From contig QFPJ01000006.1 in NCBI GenBank assembly GCA_003241685.1, positions 103,150 through 167,149 on the forward strand: DNA of 64,000 nucleotides, read 5' to 3'. Positions within the stretch are counted from its first letter, which is position 1, and every line of letters begins with the position of its first letter. The notes beneath the pieces were generated by a model. It had not been told where the DNA came from, searched no databases, and worked only from the letters and a program-made list of their open reading frames with translations. The DNA is from Sphingopyxis macrogoltabida. Its GTDB lineage: Bacteria > Pseudomonadota > Alphaproteobacteria > Sphingomonadales > Sphingomonadaceae. The translations under genes and the position numbers were made by a program. This document shows positions 17,124 through 25,706 of this stretch, one piece after another.

Positions 17124-18305
17124 TCAGAAAACCTCGAACAGTCCGGCCGCGCCCTGACCGCCGCCGATGCACATGGTGACGACGACATATTTGGCGCCGC
17201 GGCGCTTGCCTTCGATCAGCGCGTGGCCGGTGCAGCGCGCGCCGGTCATGCCGAATGGGTGGCCGATCGAGATCGAGCCGCCGTTGACGTTGAGCAGCTC
17301 GTTCGGAATGCCGAGCTTGTCGCGGCAATAAAGCACCTGCACCGCAAAGGCTTCATTGAGTTCCCACAGGCCGATGTCGTCCATCTTGAGGTCGAAGCGT
17401 TCGAGCAGCTTGGGAATCGCATAGACGGGGCCGATCCCCATTTCGTCGGGTTCGGTGCCCGCGACGGCCATGCCGACATAACGGCCCAGCGGCTGAAGAC
17501 CGCGCTTTTCGGCAATTTTCGCTTCCATCACGACCGCTGCCGACGATCCGTCGGAAAGCTGGCTGGCGTTGCCCGCGGTGATCGTATGGCCTTCGCCCAT
17601 CACCGGCTTCAGGCTGGCAAGACCTTCCAGCGTGGTGTCGGGACGGTTGCATTCGTCCTTGTCGGCGACGACATCCTGATAGGAAACTTCCTTCGTTTCC
17701 TTGTTCACGACCGCCATGGTCGCCTTGCAGGCAACGATCTCGTCGTCATATTTGCCCGCGGCCTGCGCGGCGGCGGTGCGCTGCTGCGACTGGAGCGAAT
17801 ATTCGTCCTGCGCCTCGCGGCTGATATTGTAACGCTTGGCGACCACCTCTGCCGTACCGATCATCGGCATATAGGTGTCCTTGTGCATTTCCAGCAGCTC
17901 GGGGTCGGTTTCGATGAACACCTTGCCGCTGCCGCTGACCTTCGAAATGCTCTCGACGCCGCCCGCGACGCAAATGTCCTGGCGGTCGACGATGATCTGC
18001 TTCGCGGCGGTCGCGATGGTCATCAGGCCCGACGAACACTGGCGGTCGATCGACATGCCGGGGACGGTGACGGGCAGGCCGGCGCGCAGCGCGATCAGGC
18101 GCCCGACGTTCATCGTCTGCGATCCCTGCTGCATCGCGGCGCCGAACAGCACGTCGTCGATTTCGCCGCCTTCAAGGCCGGCGCGTTCGATCGCGGCGCG
18201 CACCGAATGGGCGCCCAGCGTCGGGGCGGGGGTGTTGTTGAACGAGCCGCGCCCCGCCTTGGTCAGCGGGGTGCGGGCGGTGGAAACGATGACGGCGTCA
18301 CGCAT
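17124..18305 (-). CDS. Acetyl-CoA C-acyltransferase (thiolase)
   Basis: The 393-residue protein is a type II thiolase with the nucleophilic Cys90 (SIDRQCSSG), His349 (GHPFG) and Cys379 (CIGGGQG). It could cleave 3-ketoacyl-CoA in beta-oxidation or condense acetyl-CoA. The absence of neighbouring fadB or phaB leaves the direction open. The next gene upstream on the same strand is a MaoC-type hydratase (64 bp gap), which fits fatty acyl-CoA metabolism. Confidence 0.93.
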   Translation of the reverse strand: MRDAVIVSTARTPLTKAGRGSFNNTPAPTLGAHSVRAAIERAGLEGGEIDDVLFGAAMQQGSQTMNVGRLIALRAGLPVTVPGMSIDRQCSSGLMTIATAAKQIIVDRQDICVAGGVESISKVSGSGKVFIETDPELLEMHKDTYMPMIGTAEVVAKRYNISREAQDEYSLQSQQRTAAAQAAGKYDDEIVACKATMAVVNKETKEVSYQDVVADKDECNRPDTTLEGLASLKPVMGEGHTITAGNASQLSDGSSAAVVMEAKIAEKRGLQPLGRYVGMAVAGTEPDEMGIGPVYAIPKLLERFDLKMDDIGLWELNEAFAVQVLYCRDKLGIPNELLNVNGGSISIGHPFGMTGARCTGHALIEGKRRGAKYVVVTMCIGGGQGAAGLFEVF

Positions 18306-18369
18306 GATAATCTTCCTTCTGCTTGGATCCGGTTGTCTTTTCGGGGGAGGTCGGCCGGAAAACCCGTGC

Positions 18370-18828
18370 TCAGATGAAGAACTGGCTGATCCATTCGGCC
18401 ATCAGCGCGGGCTTTTCCTCGCCTTCGATCTCCACCGTGAATTCCAGCGTCTGCTGCCACTGGCCGGGACGCTTTTCGTCCAGCTCGAGCAGCTTGAAAT
18501 GGCCGCGCACGCGCTTGCCCGACCGCACGGGGGCGAGGAAGCGGACCTTGTTGCCGCCATAGTTGACGCCCATCTTGACCCCTGCGGGCCGCGGGCAGTC
18601 GGATTCGGCCATCAGCAGCGGGAACAGCGACAGCGTCAGGAAGCCGTGGGCGATCGTCCCGCCGAACGGCGTCAGCTTCGCCTTTTCCTCGTCGATATGG
18701 ATGAATTGATGGTCGCCGGTCGCGTCGGCGAACTTGTTGATCATGTCCTGGTCGACCAGCACCCATTCGGAGCTGCCCAGCGTCTTGCCGACCAGTTGCT
18801 TCATGTCCTGCGGCGAAATTTCGGCCAT
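18370..18828 (-). CDS. MaoC family dehydratase
   Basis: The 152-residue protein is a single hot-dog domain with the hydratase motif ADATGDHQFIHID (Asp39 and His44 as the catalytic pair) and the GTIAHGFLTLSL segment. MaoC/PhaJ-type enzymes add water to enoyl-CoA. It would link to the thiolase gene downstream on the same strand, with a gap of 64 bp. Confidence 0.9.
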   Translation of the reverse strand: MAEISPQDMKQLVGKTLGSSEWVLVDQDMINKFADATGDHQFIHIDEEKAKLTPFGGTIAHGFLTLSLFPLLMAESDCPRPAGVKMGVNYGGNKVRFLAPVRSGKRVRGHFKLLELDEKRPGQWQQTLEFTVEIEGEEKPALMAEWISQFFI

Positions 18829-18921
18829 TTCTCATCCCCTCAATGCTGTTTCGGGGCGCGTTCTAGGCCGGTCGGTACGGATTGCACAAGGGGTATGGCC
18901 CGGAACCGCGGCGCCGTAGCG

Positions 18922-20118
18922 TCAGTCGGGTTTCTTTGCCTTTGGCGCCGGAGCGTGCGTGTCGGGGGACTCGGCATAGGGCAGAACCATCGTGCCGTCC
19001 GGGGCGGCCGTGAAGCTGGTCTGCGTCGGATAGGCGAAGTCGTAGCCGCCCTTCGTCATTTCCTCGAATATCCGTATTCCGATCTCCGTCCGCGCGGCGA
19101 TGACTTCGTTGTAATTGTCGCTGTGCACGTCGGCGACCAGTTCGAAATCCAGGCTCGACGCGCCGAAGCCGATGAAGCTCGACCGGACGAACTCATGCCC
19201 CTCCGCCTCCACCTGCGCCTGAAGCAGCGCGGGAAGCGCGCGCAGCTGTTCGGGCGTGGTCTGATAGATGACGCCGATCGCATATTGGACGCGGCGACGA
19301 TGCAGCTGCGCGTAGTTCGTGATTTCCTTCGACAGCAGGTTGGTGTTCGAAATCACCAGCAACTCGCCATTGACCGAGCGCAGATGCGTGCTTTTCAGCC
19401 CGATGCGTTCGACCGTCGCGGTGCTGGTGTCATATTTGATCGTCTGGCCGACGCGGAACGGCCGGTCGAAGATGATCGACAGCGACGCGAACAGATCGGA
19501 AAAAATGCCCTGGGCCGCCAGGCCGATGGCAATGCCGCCGATACCCAGACCGGCGACAAGCCCGGTGACATTGACGCCCATATTGTCGAGAATGACGATC
19601 GCCGCGATGGCGAACAGCGCGACGCTGATCAGCAGCCGGATGATCCCCATCGCGTTGCTCAGCGTTTCATTATGCCCATCGGCGGCGCGGCGCTGGATCA
19701 GGCCGATGACGATCTCGCGTGCCCAGATCGCGACCTGCAACACGACCGCGATGGTGAAGATGAATTGCAGCGTCTGGAGGATCAGCGCCGGCGGCTGTGC
19801 ATAGCCCGCGACCAGGCGGATCGATACGATGGCGAGCACGATCGACTTGGTCTTGTGGATCACGCGCCCGACGATGTCGGTCAGGGTGAACTGCCCCGGC
19901 GCCGCTTGTGCGCGCTTGAGCGCGAAGGTGCGTACCAGCGAGAGCGCGAAATAAATGGCGAGGCCCGCGGCGATCGCAATGCCGATCTGCAACCAGTGGC
20001 TGTCCACCCAGGCGATGCTGCTGTCCCACCAGTAACGCAGGTCGTCGAGCGGATTGCCCGCGGCGGGGGGACGCGTCCCGGGCACGGAGGTGGCGGCAAC
20101 GAATATCGGCTGAATCAC
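18922..20118 (-). CDS. Mechanosensitive ion channel of the MscS family
   Basis: The 398-residue inner membrane protein has several N-terminal helices, the pore helix with Gly/Ala repeats (GLVAGLGIGGIAIGLAAQ), and the conserved MscS beta domain after it (FDRPFRVGQTIKY). The C-terminal cytosolic part ends in a charged Lys/Pro-rich tail. Such channels open on membrane tension and release osmolytes. The length is more than MscS of E. coli (286 residues), with extra N-terminal helices. Confidence 0.92.
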   Translation of the reverse strand: MIQPIFVAATSVPGTRPPAAGNPLDDLRYWWDSSIAWVDSHWLQIGIAIAAGLAIYFALSLVRTFALKRAQAAPGQFTLTDIVGRVIHKTKSIVLAIVSIRLVAGYAQPPALILQTLQFIFTIAVVLQVAIWAREIVIGLIQRRAADGHNETLSNAMGIIRLLISVALFAIAAIVILDNMGVNVTGLVAGLGIGGIAIGLAAQGIFSDLFASLSIIFDRPFRVGQTIKYDTSTATVERIGLKSTHLRSVNGELLVISNTNLLSKEITNYAQLHRRRVQYAIGVIYQTTPEQLRALPALLQAQVEAEGHEFVRSSFIGFGASSLDFELVADVHSDNYNEVIAARTEIGIRIFEEMTKGGYDFAYPTQTSFTAAPDGTMVLPYAESPDTHAPAPKAKKPD

Positions 20119-20136
20119 ATCGATCCTCTTGTTGTT

Positions 20137-21150
20137 TCAGGCGGTGCGGAGCAGCTTGGCTGCATCCGGCACATGCTCCAGATAGGCCAAAAAGCCGCGT
20201 TCGTAACGCGAAAGATAGCGGGCCGAACGCGGCAGCGCGCCGACCAGGGCGGCAAAATCGCCGCGCTCCTGCGTTGCGGCGATCATCGCGGGATGGACAT
20301 AGGCCTTGCGCGCGACCGCCGGGGTATTGCCCAGCCGGCCGGCGACATGCGCGAGCATGTCTTTCAGCGTCGGCGGCGTCGCCGCGTCGTACAGGAAGGA
20401 AAAGGCCTCGACGCTGGCTGACCAGGTCCGGAAATGCTTGGCGCTGAAGTCGGCGCCCATCGCCTCGCGGATATAGGCGTTCACTTCGTCGGACCCGACC
20501 ACGCACAGCTCGTCGGCGTCCTGATACTGGAACAGATGCTGTCCCGGCAGATCCTGCAAACGGCGGATCAATGTCGTCAGGCTGCGGTCGCTGACCGTCA
20601 CGTCGCGGCGCACGCCGCCTTTCGATCGATAGCGAAGCTGGAGCGTCCGGCCGGTCAGCTTTGCGTGACGCTGGCGCAGGGTCGTGGCGCCGAAGCTGCG
20701 GTTCGCGGCGGCATATTGTTCGTTCCCGACGCGCAGCGCGGCCAGGTCGAGCAGGCGCACGACCGCCGCGACGACCCGCTCCGAACAGAGCGTCCGGCGC
20801 GCCAGATCGTCGGCGAGCCGCGCGCGCAGCAGCGGCAGCGCGTGGCCGAAGGCGGCGCAGCGGTCATATTTGTCGGCTTCGCGCGTCAGCCGGAATTCGG
20901 GGTGGTAGCGATATTGCTTGCGCCCGCGCGCGTCATATCCGGTGGCCAGGATATGTCCGTTGGCGGCCGGACAGAACCAGGCATCGACATAGGCGGGGGG
21001 CAGGGCGATGGCGTTCAGCCGCGCGATTTCCGCCGCGTCGCGGATCGTCCTTCCCTTGGCATCGCGGTAACGCCATGCGTCGCCGCGCCGTTCGCGGCTG
21101 ATGCCGGGCAGGCTGTCGTCGACGTGGATCAGGGGCAGGGCACACCGCAT
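20137..21150 (-). CDS. DNA topoisomerase IB (poxvirus/bacterial type)
   Basis: The 337-residue protein matches the small bacterial TopIB family. It has an N-terminal DNA-clamp domain (YVDAWFCPAANGHILATGYDARGRKQ is cut here to its core, DARGRKQYRYH) and a C-terminal catalytic domain with a conserved Lys in YRSKGGVRR and the nucleophilic Tyr284 in ARKAYVHP. It relaxes supercoils of both signs through a 3'-phosphotyrosine link. It lies 18 bp upstream of the MscS gene on the same strand. Confidence 0.93.
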   Translation of the reverse strand: MRCALPLIHVDDSLPGISRERRGDAWRYRDAKGRTIRDAAEIARLNAIALPPAYVDAWFCPAANGHILATGYDARGRKQYRYHPEFRLTREADKYDRCAAFGHALPLLRARLADDLARRTLCSERVVAAVVRLLDLAALRVGNEQYAAANRSFGATTLRQRHAKLTGRTLQLRYRSKGGVRRDVTVSDRSLTTLIRRLQDLPGQHLFQYQDADELCVVGSDEVNAYIREAMGADFSAKHFRTWSASVEAFSFLYDAATPPTLKDMLAHVAGRLGNTPAVARKAYVHPAMIAATQERGDFAALVGALPRSARYLSRYERGFLAYLEHVPDAAKLLRTA

Positions 21151-21198
21151 GCGGGATTAGCGCGCTTCGCCCCCGATGGTTCCGGATCGCCCCGCGGG

Positions 21199-22581
21199 TC
21201 AGCCGCCGCCGGGCAGCGCATGGCGGGTCGGCACCTGCGCCGGCCGGGCGGTCAGGGGACGCCATCCGGCCTCCTGTTCGCGCCGCCGGACATACGTCGA
21301 CAGGCCGATCTCCAGCGCCAGCATCATGTAAATGAAGGGCTGGAACGCGATGCCGACGAACAGCGACCCGATCATATAGACGATGTGGCCATGCTGGAGC
21401 GCGGTGGCGAGCGGCGCGATCCATTGTTCCTCGGCGCGGCGCGTGCGCAGGTATCGCCGCCGAAGCCTTTCCATCTGGATCACCCCGACCGCGTGGAGCA
21501 GCAGCCAGATCGCGATGCCGGGATAACCCTGTTCGCCCAGCATCTCGAAATAGCTGGAATGATAGGCGCGCGAATTTTCTTCATAGACGGTGGGCGCCGC
21601 TTCCTGCGGCGCATTGGGGTCATAGGCGCTCGCGGCCTTTTCGACGCGGACATGGTTCTGCAGATAGGCCTCGAACCCGCCGCCGAACGGATGGTCCTTC
21701 GCATAGTCCCATGTCCATTGCCAAACCGCGACGCGGGTCGATGCGGACTGATCCGCCTTGTGATCGCGGATCGTTTCCATCCGCTCGGTAAAGCTCTGCG
21801 GCAGGAAGGGGATCGCGGCGATGGCGAGCAGCCCCGCTCCGGCGATATAGAGAAAGCGATGCTGCACCGCGCGCAATGACAGCACCGCGAGCACCGCCAG
21901 ACAGACGAGCCCCGTCCGGGCCTGCGTCCCCACCGGCAGCAGCATGCAGGCGAAGCAGAGCGCGAAGCAGAAGAGGCTGACGCGCCAGTCGGGCGGAAAG
22001 ATGGTGCCATGGCGCCGATACCAGAGGATCAGCGGGATGATCGATATGCCGACCGTCGACATGATCGACCCTTCGTACAGGCCGTAATTTTCGTCGAGCA
22101 ACAGGCGCAGCGTGCCGTATCCGCCGCCGCCCGCCGCGGTCTTGATGCCGCCCGCGATCGCGATCGACGCCGCGGACAGCAGCATGATCAGCGCCAGCGC
22201 CTCGATCCTGAGCTTCGTGCGCAAGGTCAACGGCAGGAAGATCGCCCACAGCAGCGCTTTCCACACCCAACTCCACTTGTCCGCCGCTTCGACCGGGAAA
22301 TCGGCCTGGATCGTCGTCATCCAGCAATAGAAGAGCAGGACGACCAGCAGGGTCTGTCGCCCCGACCAGCGCGTATCGCGCTTGTCGTCGATCGCCAGCC
22401 AGCCGAGAATCGACAGGCCGAAGACGATCAGCGACACGGGGATCGAATTGATCAGATAATAGCTCAGCTTCTGCGGCGCGACGATGTCGATGTAGCAAAA
22501 GCACAGGATGAACAGGAACGGCTTGCGAAAGCCGACCCCGATGAAGGCGAACAGAAAGGCGATGAAAGCGATGTCACGCAT
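21199..22581 (-). CDS. O-glycosylation ligase, exosortase A system-associated (Wzy/WaaL-like)
   Basis: The 460-residue protein is a polytopic membrane protein of the O-antigen ligase superfamily. Long stretches match the exosortase-A-associated O-glycosylation ligase family, including the N-terminus MRDIAFIAFLF and a large periplasmic loop with PxYxENSRAYHSSYFEMLGE-like content. Such proteins are thought to transfer glycans to exported PEP-CTERM proteins or to act in exopolysaccharide assembly. The start ATG overlaps the stop of a 54-residue gene by 8 bp. The only other gene of this type visible is the divergent glycosyltransferase; no exosortase is in the window. Confidence 0.87.
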   Translation of the reverse strand: MRDIAFIAFLFAFIGVGFRKPFLFILCFCYIDIVAPQKLSYYLINSIPVSLIVFGLSILGWLAIDDKRDTRWSGRQTLLVVLLFYCWMTTIQADFPVEAADKWSWVWKALLWAIFLPLTLRTKLRIEALALIMLLSAASIAIAGGIKTAAGGGGYGTLRLLLDENYGLYEGSIMSTVGISIIPLILWYRRHGTIFPPDWRVSLFCFALCFACMLLPVGTQARTGLVCLAVLAVLSLRAVQHRFLYIAGAGLLAIAAIPFLPQSFTERMETIRDHKADQSASTRVAVWQWTWDYAKDHPFGGGFEAYLQNHVRVEKAASAYDPNAPQEAAPTVYEENSRAYHSSYFEMLGEQGYPGIAIWLLLHAVGVIQMERLRRRYLRTRRAEEQWIAPLATALQHGHIVYMIGSLFVGIAFQPFIYMMLALEIGLSTYVRRREQEAGWRPLTARPAQVPTRHALPGGG

Positions 22582-22738
22582 CGCCGGTGCGATCCGTTTG
22601 GGCGCGTTCGGCGTCGCGTCGCTGCTGCCACAGCGCGCGCGGGCTGACTTCATGGTCCAGATCGTCGCGGTGCAGCAGGCGCCACAGGGCGATGGCGATC
22701 AGTACGTGGGTCAGGGCAATGGAAAAATTGTCGACCAT
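22574..22738 (-). CDS. Small single-pass membrane protein overlapping the O-glycosylation ligase gene
   Basis: A 54-residue frame runs from an ATG at 22738 to a TGA at 22576-22574, which overlaps the start of the ligase gene by 8 bp. Residues 4-21 form a hydrophobic helix (FSIALTHVLIAIALWRLL). It is followed by an acidic patch and an Arg/Gln-rich tail. The position fits a translationally coupled first gene of the operon. No strong ribosome-binding site is visible and no family is recognised. It is short enough to be missed by automatic gene callers. Confidence 0.55.
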   Translation of the reverse strand: MVDNFSIALTHVLIAIALWRLLHRDDLDHEVSPRALWQQRRDAERAQTDRTGDA

Positions 22739-22805
22739 GATCGCGGCGGCTCTATGCTGTCGGGGTTGACGACGCGTTAAGCCTTCTATGGCAACGGGCT
22801 GGTGA

Positions 22806-24029
22806 ATGACACGAATTTTGCACGTCCTCGATCACAGCCTGCCGGCGCACAGCGGATATACGTTTCGGACCCGCGCGCTGATGAAGGCGCAGCAGGCGAA
22901 GGGCTGGCAGGTTGCCGGCGTTACCGGCGTGCGGCATCCCGTGCCCGGTCCCGATGGCGAAACGGTCGACGGCCTGACCTTCTATCGCACGCCGTCGATC
23001 GCCGCCGCGCGCTCGCCGATCCGCGAGTGGCGGGAGATTGCCGCGCTCGCCGCGCGGGTGTCGGCGCTGATCGACGAATGGCAGCCCGATCTGCTGCACG
23101 CGCATTCGCCGGTGCTCGACGCGCTGGCGGCGCTGCGCGCGGGCAAGCGCCGCCATGTGCCGGTGCTATATGAAATTCGCGCTTTCTGGGAGGATGCGGC
23201 GGTCGGTAACGGCACGGGGCGCGAGGGCAGCCTGCGCTATCGCCTGACGCGGGCGCTCGAAAGCCATGCGGTGCGCGCGGCCGATGCGGTCGCCGTGATT
23301 TGCGAAGGGCTGCGCGGCGACCTGATCGCGCGCGGCATCGCGGCGGAAAAGATTATCGTGTCGCCGAACGGCGTCGACCTCGACCTGTTCGGCGATCCGC
23401 CGCCGCGCGACGACGCGCTCGCGGCCAGCCTGGGGCTGACCAGCGGCGACGCGGTGATCGGCTTCATCGGCAGCTTCTACGATTATGAAGGCATCGACGA
23501 TCTGATCGCGGCGATGCCCGCGCTGGTCGCCGCGCGATCCGACGCGCAATTGCTGCTCGTCGGCGGCGGGCCGATGGAGGCGATGCTGAAGCAGCAGGCG
23601 GCGGCATCGCGCGTGGCGGGGCACATCCATTTCGTCGGCCGCGTCCCGCATCAGGAGGTCGAACGCTATTATTCGCTGATCGACATCCTGGCCTATCCGC
23701 GCAAGAAGATGCGGCTCACCGACCTCGTCACCCCGCTGAAGCCGCTCGAGGCGATGGCGCAGGGCAAGCTGGTCGCCGCATCCGACGTCGGCGGGCACCG
23801 CGAACTGATCGCGGACGGCGTGACCGGCACGCTGTTCGCGCCCGACGATCCGGCGGCGATCGCCGCGGCGCTGGTCGATCTGCTCGGCGCGCGCGATATA
23901 TGGGACGAACGGCGCCGGACGGCACGACTTTTCGTGGAAAGCGATCGTAACTGGTCGTCAAACATTTTACGTTACGAGCCGGTTTACCAACGGCTGCTCC
24001 AGCGCGCGCCGGCGCGCCGGGCGGCCTGA
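22806..24029 (+). CDS. Glycosyltransferase, exosortase A system-associated (GT4)
   Basis: The 407-residue protein is a GT-B fold glycosyltransferase of the GT4 type. It has the exosortase-A-associated N-terminus (ILHVLDHSLPAHSGYTFRT), a donor-binding site after VSPNGVDLD, and the EX7E-like region around KPLEAMAQGKLV. It would transfer a sugar in the cytoplasm during surface glycan synthesis. It is divergent from the ligase operon, with only 67 bp to the microprotein start, so the three genes probably share a regulatory region. Confidence 0.9.
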   Translation: MTRILHVLDHSLPAHSGYTFRTRALMKAQQAKGWQVAGVTGVRHPVPGPDGETVDGLTFYRTPSIAAARSPIREWREIAALAARVSALIDEWQPDLLHAHSPVLDALAALRAGKRRHVPVLYEIRAFWEDAAVGNGTGREGSLRYRLTRALESHAVRAADAVAVICEGLRGDLIARGIAAEKIIVSPNGVDLDLFGDPPPRDDALAASLGLTSGDAVIGFIGSFYDYEGIDDLIAAMPALVAARSDAQLLLVGGGPMEAMLKQQAAASRVAGHIHFVGRVPHQEVERYYSLIDILAYPRKKMRLTDLVTPLKPLEAMAQGKLVAASDVGGHRELIADGVTGTLFAPDDPAAIAAALVDLLGARDIWDERRRTARLFVESDRNWSSNILRYEPVYQRLLQRAPARRAA

Positions 24030-24075
24030 CGAACAGAGGGAAGGCGCCCAAAGGGGCGGTGGATTCGGAAGCGAT

Positions 24076-24975
24076 ATGGACGAAGCCAGCGAATTGAACA
24101 CGCCCCGCCCGGCCTGGCAGAAATGGCTCGCCGCCTTGCGGCCGGCCTTGCCCGCCGTCATCGGCGCGGCGGCGCTGAGCTTCCTCTTCGCGGCGGTCAT
24201 CCCGATGGCGTGGATCGCGGGGATCAGCTGGAACCTCTATCTCGACCGTCTGTCGGACCTGTTCGTGCCGCCCGTCGGCAACGCCGCGCGACTGGTGCTG
24301 GCGGTGGGGATGGCGGCGATCGCCGCGTTGCTCGCCGGCTTCATCGCGCTGCTGATCGCACGGCCCGAGGAATCGGGGCTTGGCGCACTGCGCCGGCGGA
24401 TTCGCCGCGCGGTACCGGAGGACGCCGATGACGATGCGCTGCCGCGCCGCCGCGCCGACCTGCACCCCGACGACCTGCCGCGCCCGCCGATCCGTGCCGG
24501 CCGCGACTTGCCGGTCGAGGGGCTCGGCCCCGTCGTGCCGCTGGCGTCGACATGGGTTCCCGACGAACCGTCCCCGCCGGCGGACATGGCCATCGCGGTC
24601 CAGCCGGACGACGGTGACGGGGCGGCGGAGGCTTCCATCGAAGCCGCGGACCATGGGACCGACATGGGGGGCGAGGACGAACTGATCCTCGCCGACCTGG
24701 CGCCCGAAGAAAGCGTGGCGGGCGAGGAACCCTGGCTCCAGCCGGTCGAATATGGCGGCCCGGCGCGACCCGATCCGGCCGACGCTTCACTGGGCGCCAT
24801 GGTCGCGCGATTCGAGGCGGGGCTGTCGCGCCGCCGTGAATGGCGCGCGGCAACGGCGACGGTGCCCGTTCCCGGTGCGACGCCCGCGGACGGCGAAGGC
24901 GACGGAGAAATCGACTTCGCGCTCGAAGCCGCGCTCGGCACCCTGCAGCGCATGAACCGCAACGCGGCGAACTGA
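24076..24975 (+). CDS. Hypothetical membrane protein
   Basis: The 299-residue protein has two N-terminal membrane helices (about residues 28-52 and 72-98) and then an acidic, Pro/Ala-rich, probably disordered cytoplasmic tail of about 190 residues with a final predicted helix (ALEAALGTLQRMN). No family is recognised. It lies 46 bp after the glycosyltransferase on the same strand, so it may be co-transcribed. Confidence 0.7.
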   Translation: MDEASELNTPRPAWQKWLAALRPALPAVIGAAALSFLFAAVIPMAWIAGISWNLYLDRLSDLFVPPVGNAARLVLAVGMAAIAALLAGFIALLIARPEESGLGALRRRIRRAVPEDADDDALPRRRADLHPDDLPRPPIRAGRDLPVEGLGPVVPLASTWVPDEPSPPADMAIAVQPDDGDGAAEASIEAADHGTDMGGEDELILADLAPEESVAGEEPWLQPVEYGGPARPDPADASLGAMVARFEAGLSRRREWRAATATVPVPGATPADGEGDGEIDFALEAALGTLQRMNRNAAN

Positions 24976-24985
24976 GACCGCAGGG

Positions 24986-25318
24986 TCACTCCTCCACTGT
25001 CAGAATTTCGATCCGTAGCGCGCCTTCGCCTTCACCTTCGCTTTGCTCGACAGCGACATCGGCGACGATATGGCCCGCCAGCCGCCATTCGGTCGCCGCC
25101 AGCCGTTCTTGCAGGGCGCCCGGATCGGCGAGTTCGCCGGACGCGGGGAATATATGGCGCGCACCCACGAAATTGGCGCTCGCCCACGGCCGCAGGATCG
25201 ACGCGCCCAGCGACAGGCCGGCCGGCAATTGTCCGGTGAGCAGCCGGCGCAGGCGGCGGTGCGGGCATGACGGCCGCTTCGCAGCGGCGGGAGAATAGGC
25301 GGGCGACCAGCGGATCAT
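24986..25318 (-). CDS. Conserved hypothetical protein, second gene of S24-repressor divergent unit
   Basis: The 110-residue protein begins MIRWSPAYSPAAAKRP and contains a short conserved-looking core (ILRPWASANFVGARHIF) before an acidic C-terminus. I do not recognise a domain. Its ATG overlaps the TGA of the upstream gene (ATGA), so translation is probably coupled. The pair is divergent from an S24-peptidase repressor gene and shares its operator region. Confidence 0.65.
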   Translation of the reverse strand: MIRWSPAYSPAAAKRPSCPHRRLRRLLTGQLPAGLSLGASILRPWASANFVGARHIFPASGELADPGALQERLAATEWRLAGHIVADVAVEQSEGEGEGALRIEILTVEE

Positions 25319-25575
25319 GCGCGTCCCTCCCGCGCCCGGCGATATTCGATGGTGCGTCGATCGCCGATCGGGGCGACCTGTCCGGTACGATAATTGGCGC
25401 GCCACTTGTTCATGAAATACTCTATTCGGCATTCCATCCCTCTCCCCGCGACGCGGCCTTGGCGCAGATCGCTGACCAACCGGGGATCGCGGGCGGCCGC
25501 GCGGCCGAAGACACTGGGCGGCATGTCGGCTTCCTTCAAAAAGACCTCGATTCTCTGCAACAGGCTGCGCTCCAT
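25315..25575 (-). CDS. Small putative DNA-binding protein, first gene divergent from the repressor
   Basis: The 86-residue protein has an N-terminal region that looks like a small helix-turn-helix (RIEVFLKEADMPPSVFGRAAARDP is shown only in part: PSVFGRAAARDP) followed by a Arg-rich tail. The fold is inferred from pattern only. A strong GGGAGGA precedes the ATG at 25575. It is divergent from the S24-repressor gene, and three operator-like palindromes lie between them. Its stop overlaps the start of the following gene. Confidence 0.65.
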   Translation of the reverse strand: MERSLLQRIEVFLKEADMPPSVFGRAAARDPRLVSDLRQGRVAGRGMECRIEYFMNKWRANYRTGQVAPIGDRRTIEYRRAREGRA

Positions 25576-25616
25576 GCTGTCCTCCCTTTTTGCCGCGGCG
25601 CGCGGCGAGTCGATCA

Positions 25617-25670
25617 ATAGGATATTTCCTATTTGATAGGCGTTTTCCTACTTGTCTAGGAAAAATCCTA
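25617..25670. promoter_or_regulatory. Three TAGG-N6-CCTA operators between divergent genes
   Basis: Three palindromes with identical geometry lie in tandem: TAGG-ATATTT-CCTA (25618-25631), TAGG-CGTTTT-CCTA (25637-25650) and TAGG-AAAAAT-CCTA (25657-25670). Their starts are 19 and 20 bp apart, close to two helical turns. A further TAGGA half site is at 25687. A possible sigma-70 promoter for the repressor (TTGTCT 25653-25658, TATGGA 25675-25680, 16-bp spacer) overlaps the third site. The array is best read as the binding site of the adjacent S24-type repressor. Confidence 0.72.
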
Positions 25671-25706
25671 TCGCTATGGATGAAATAGGAAGGACCGCCG
25701 CCACCC

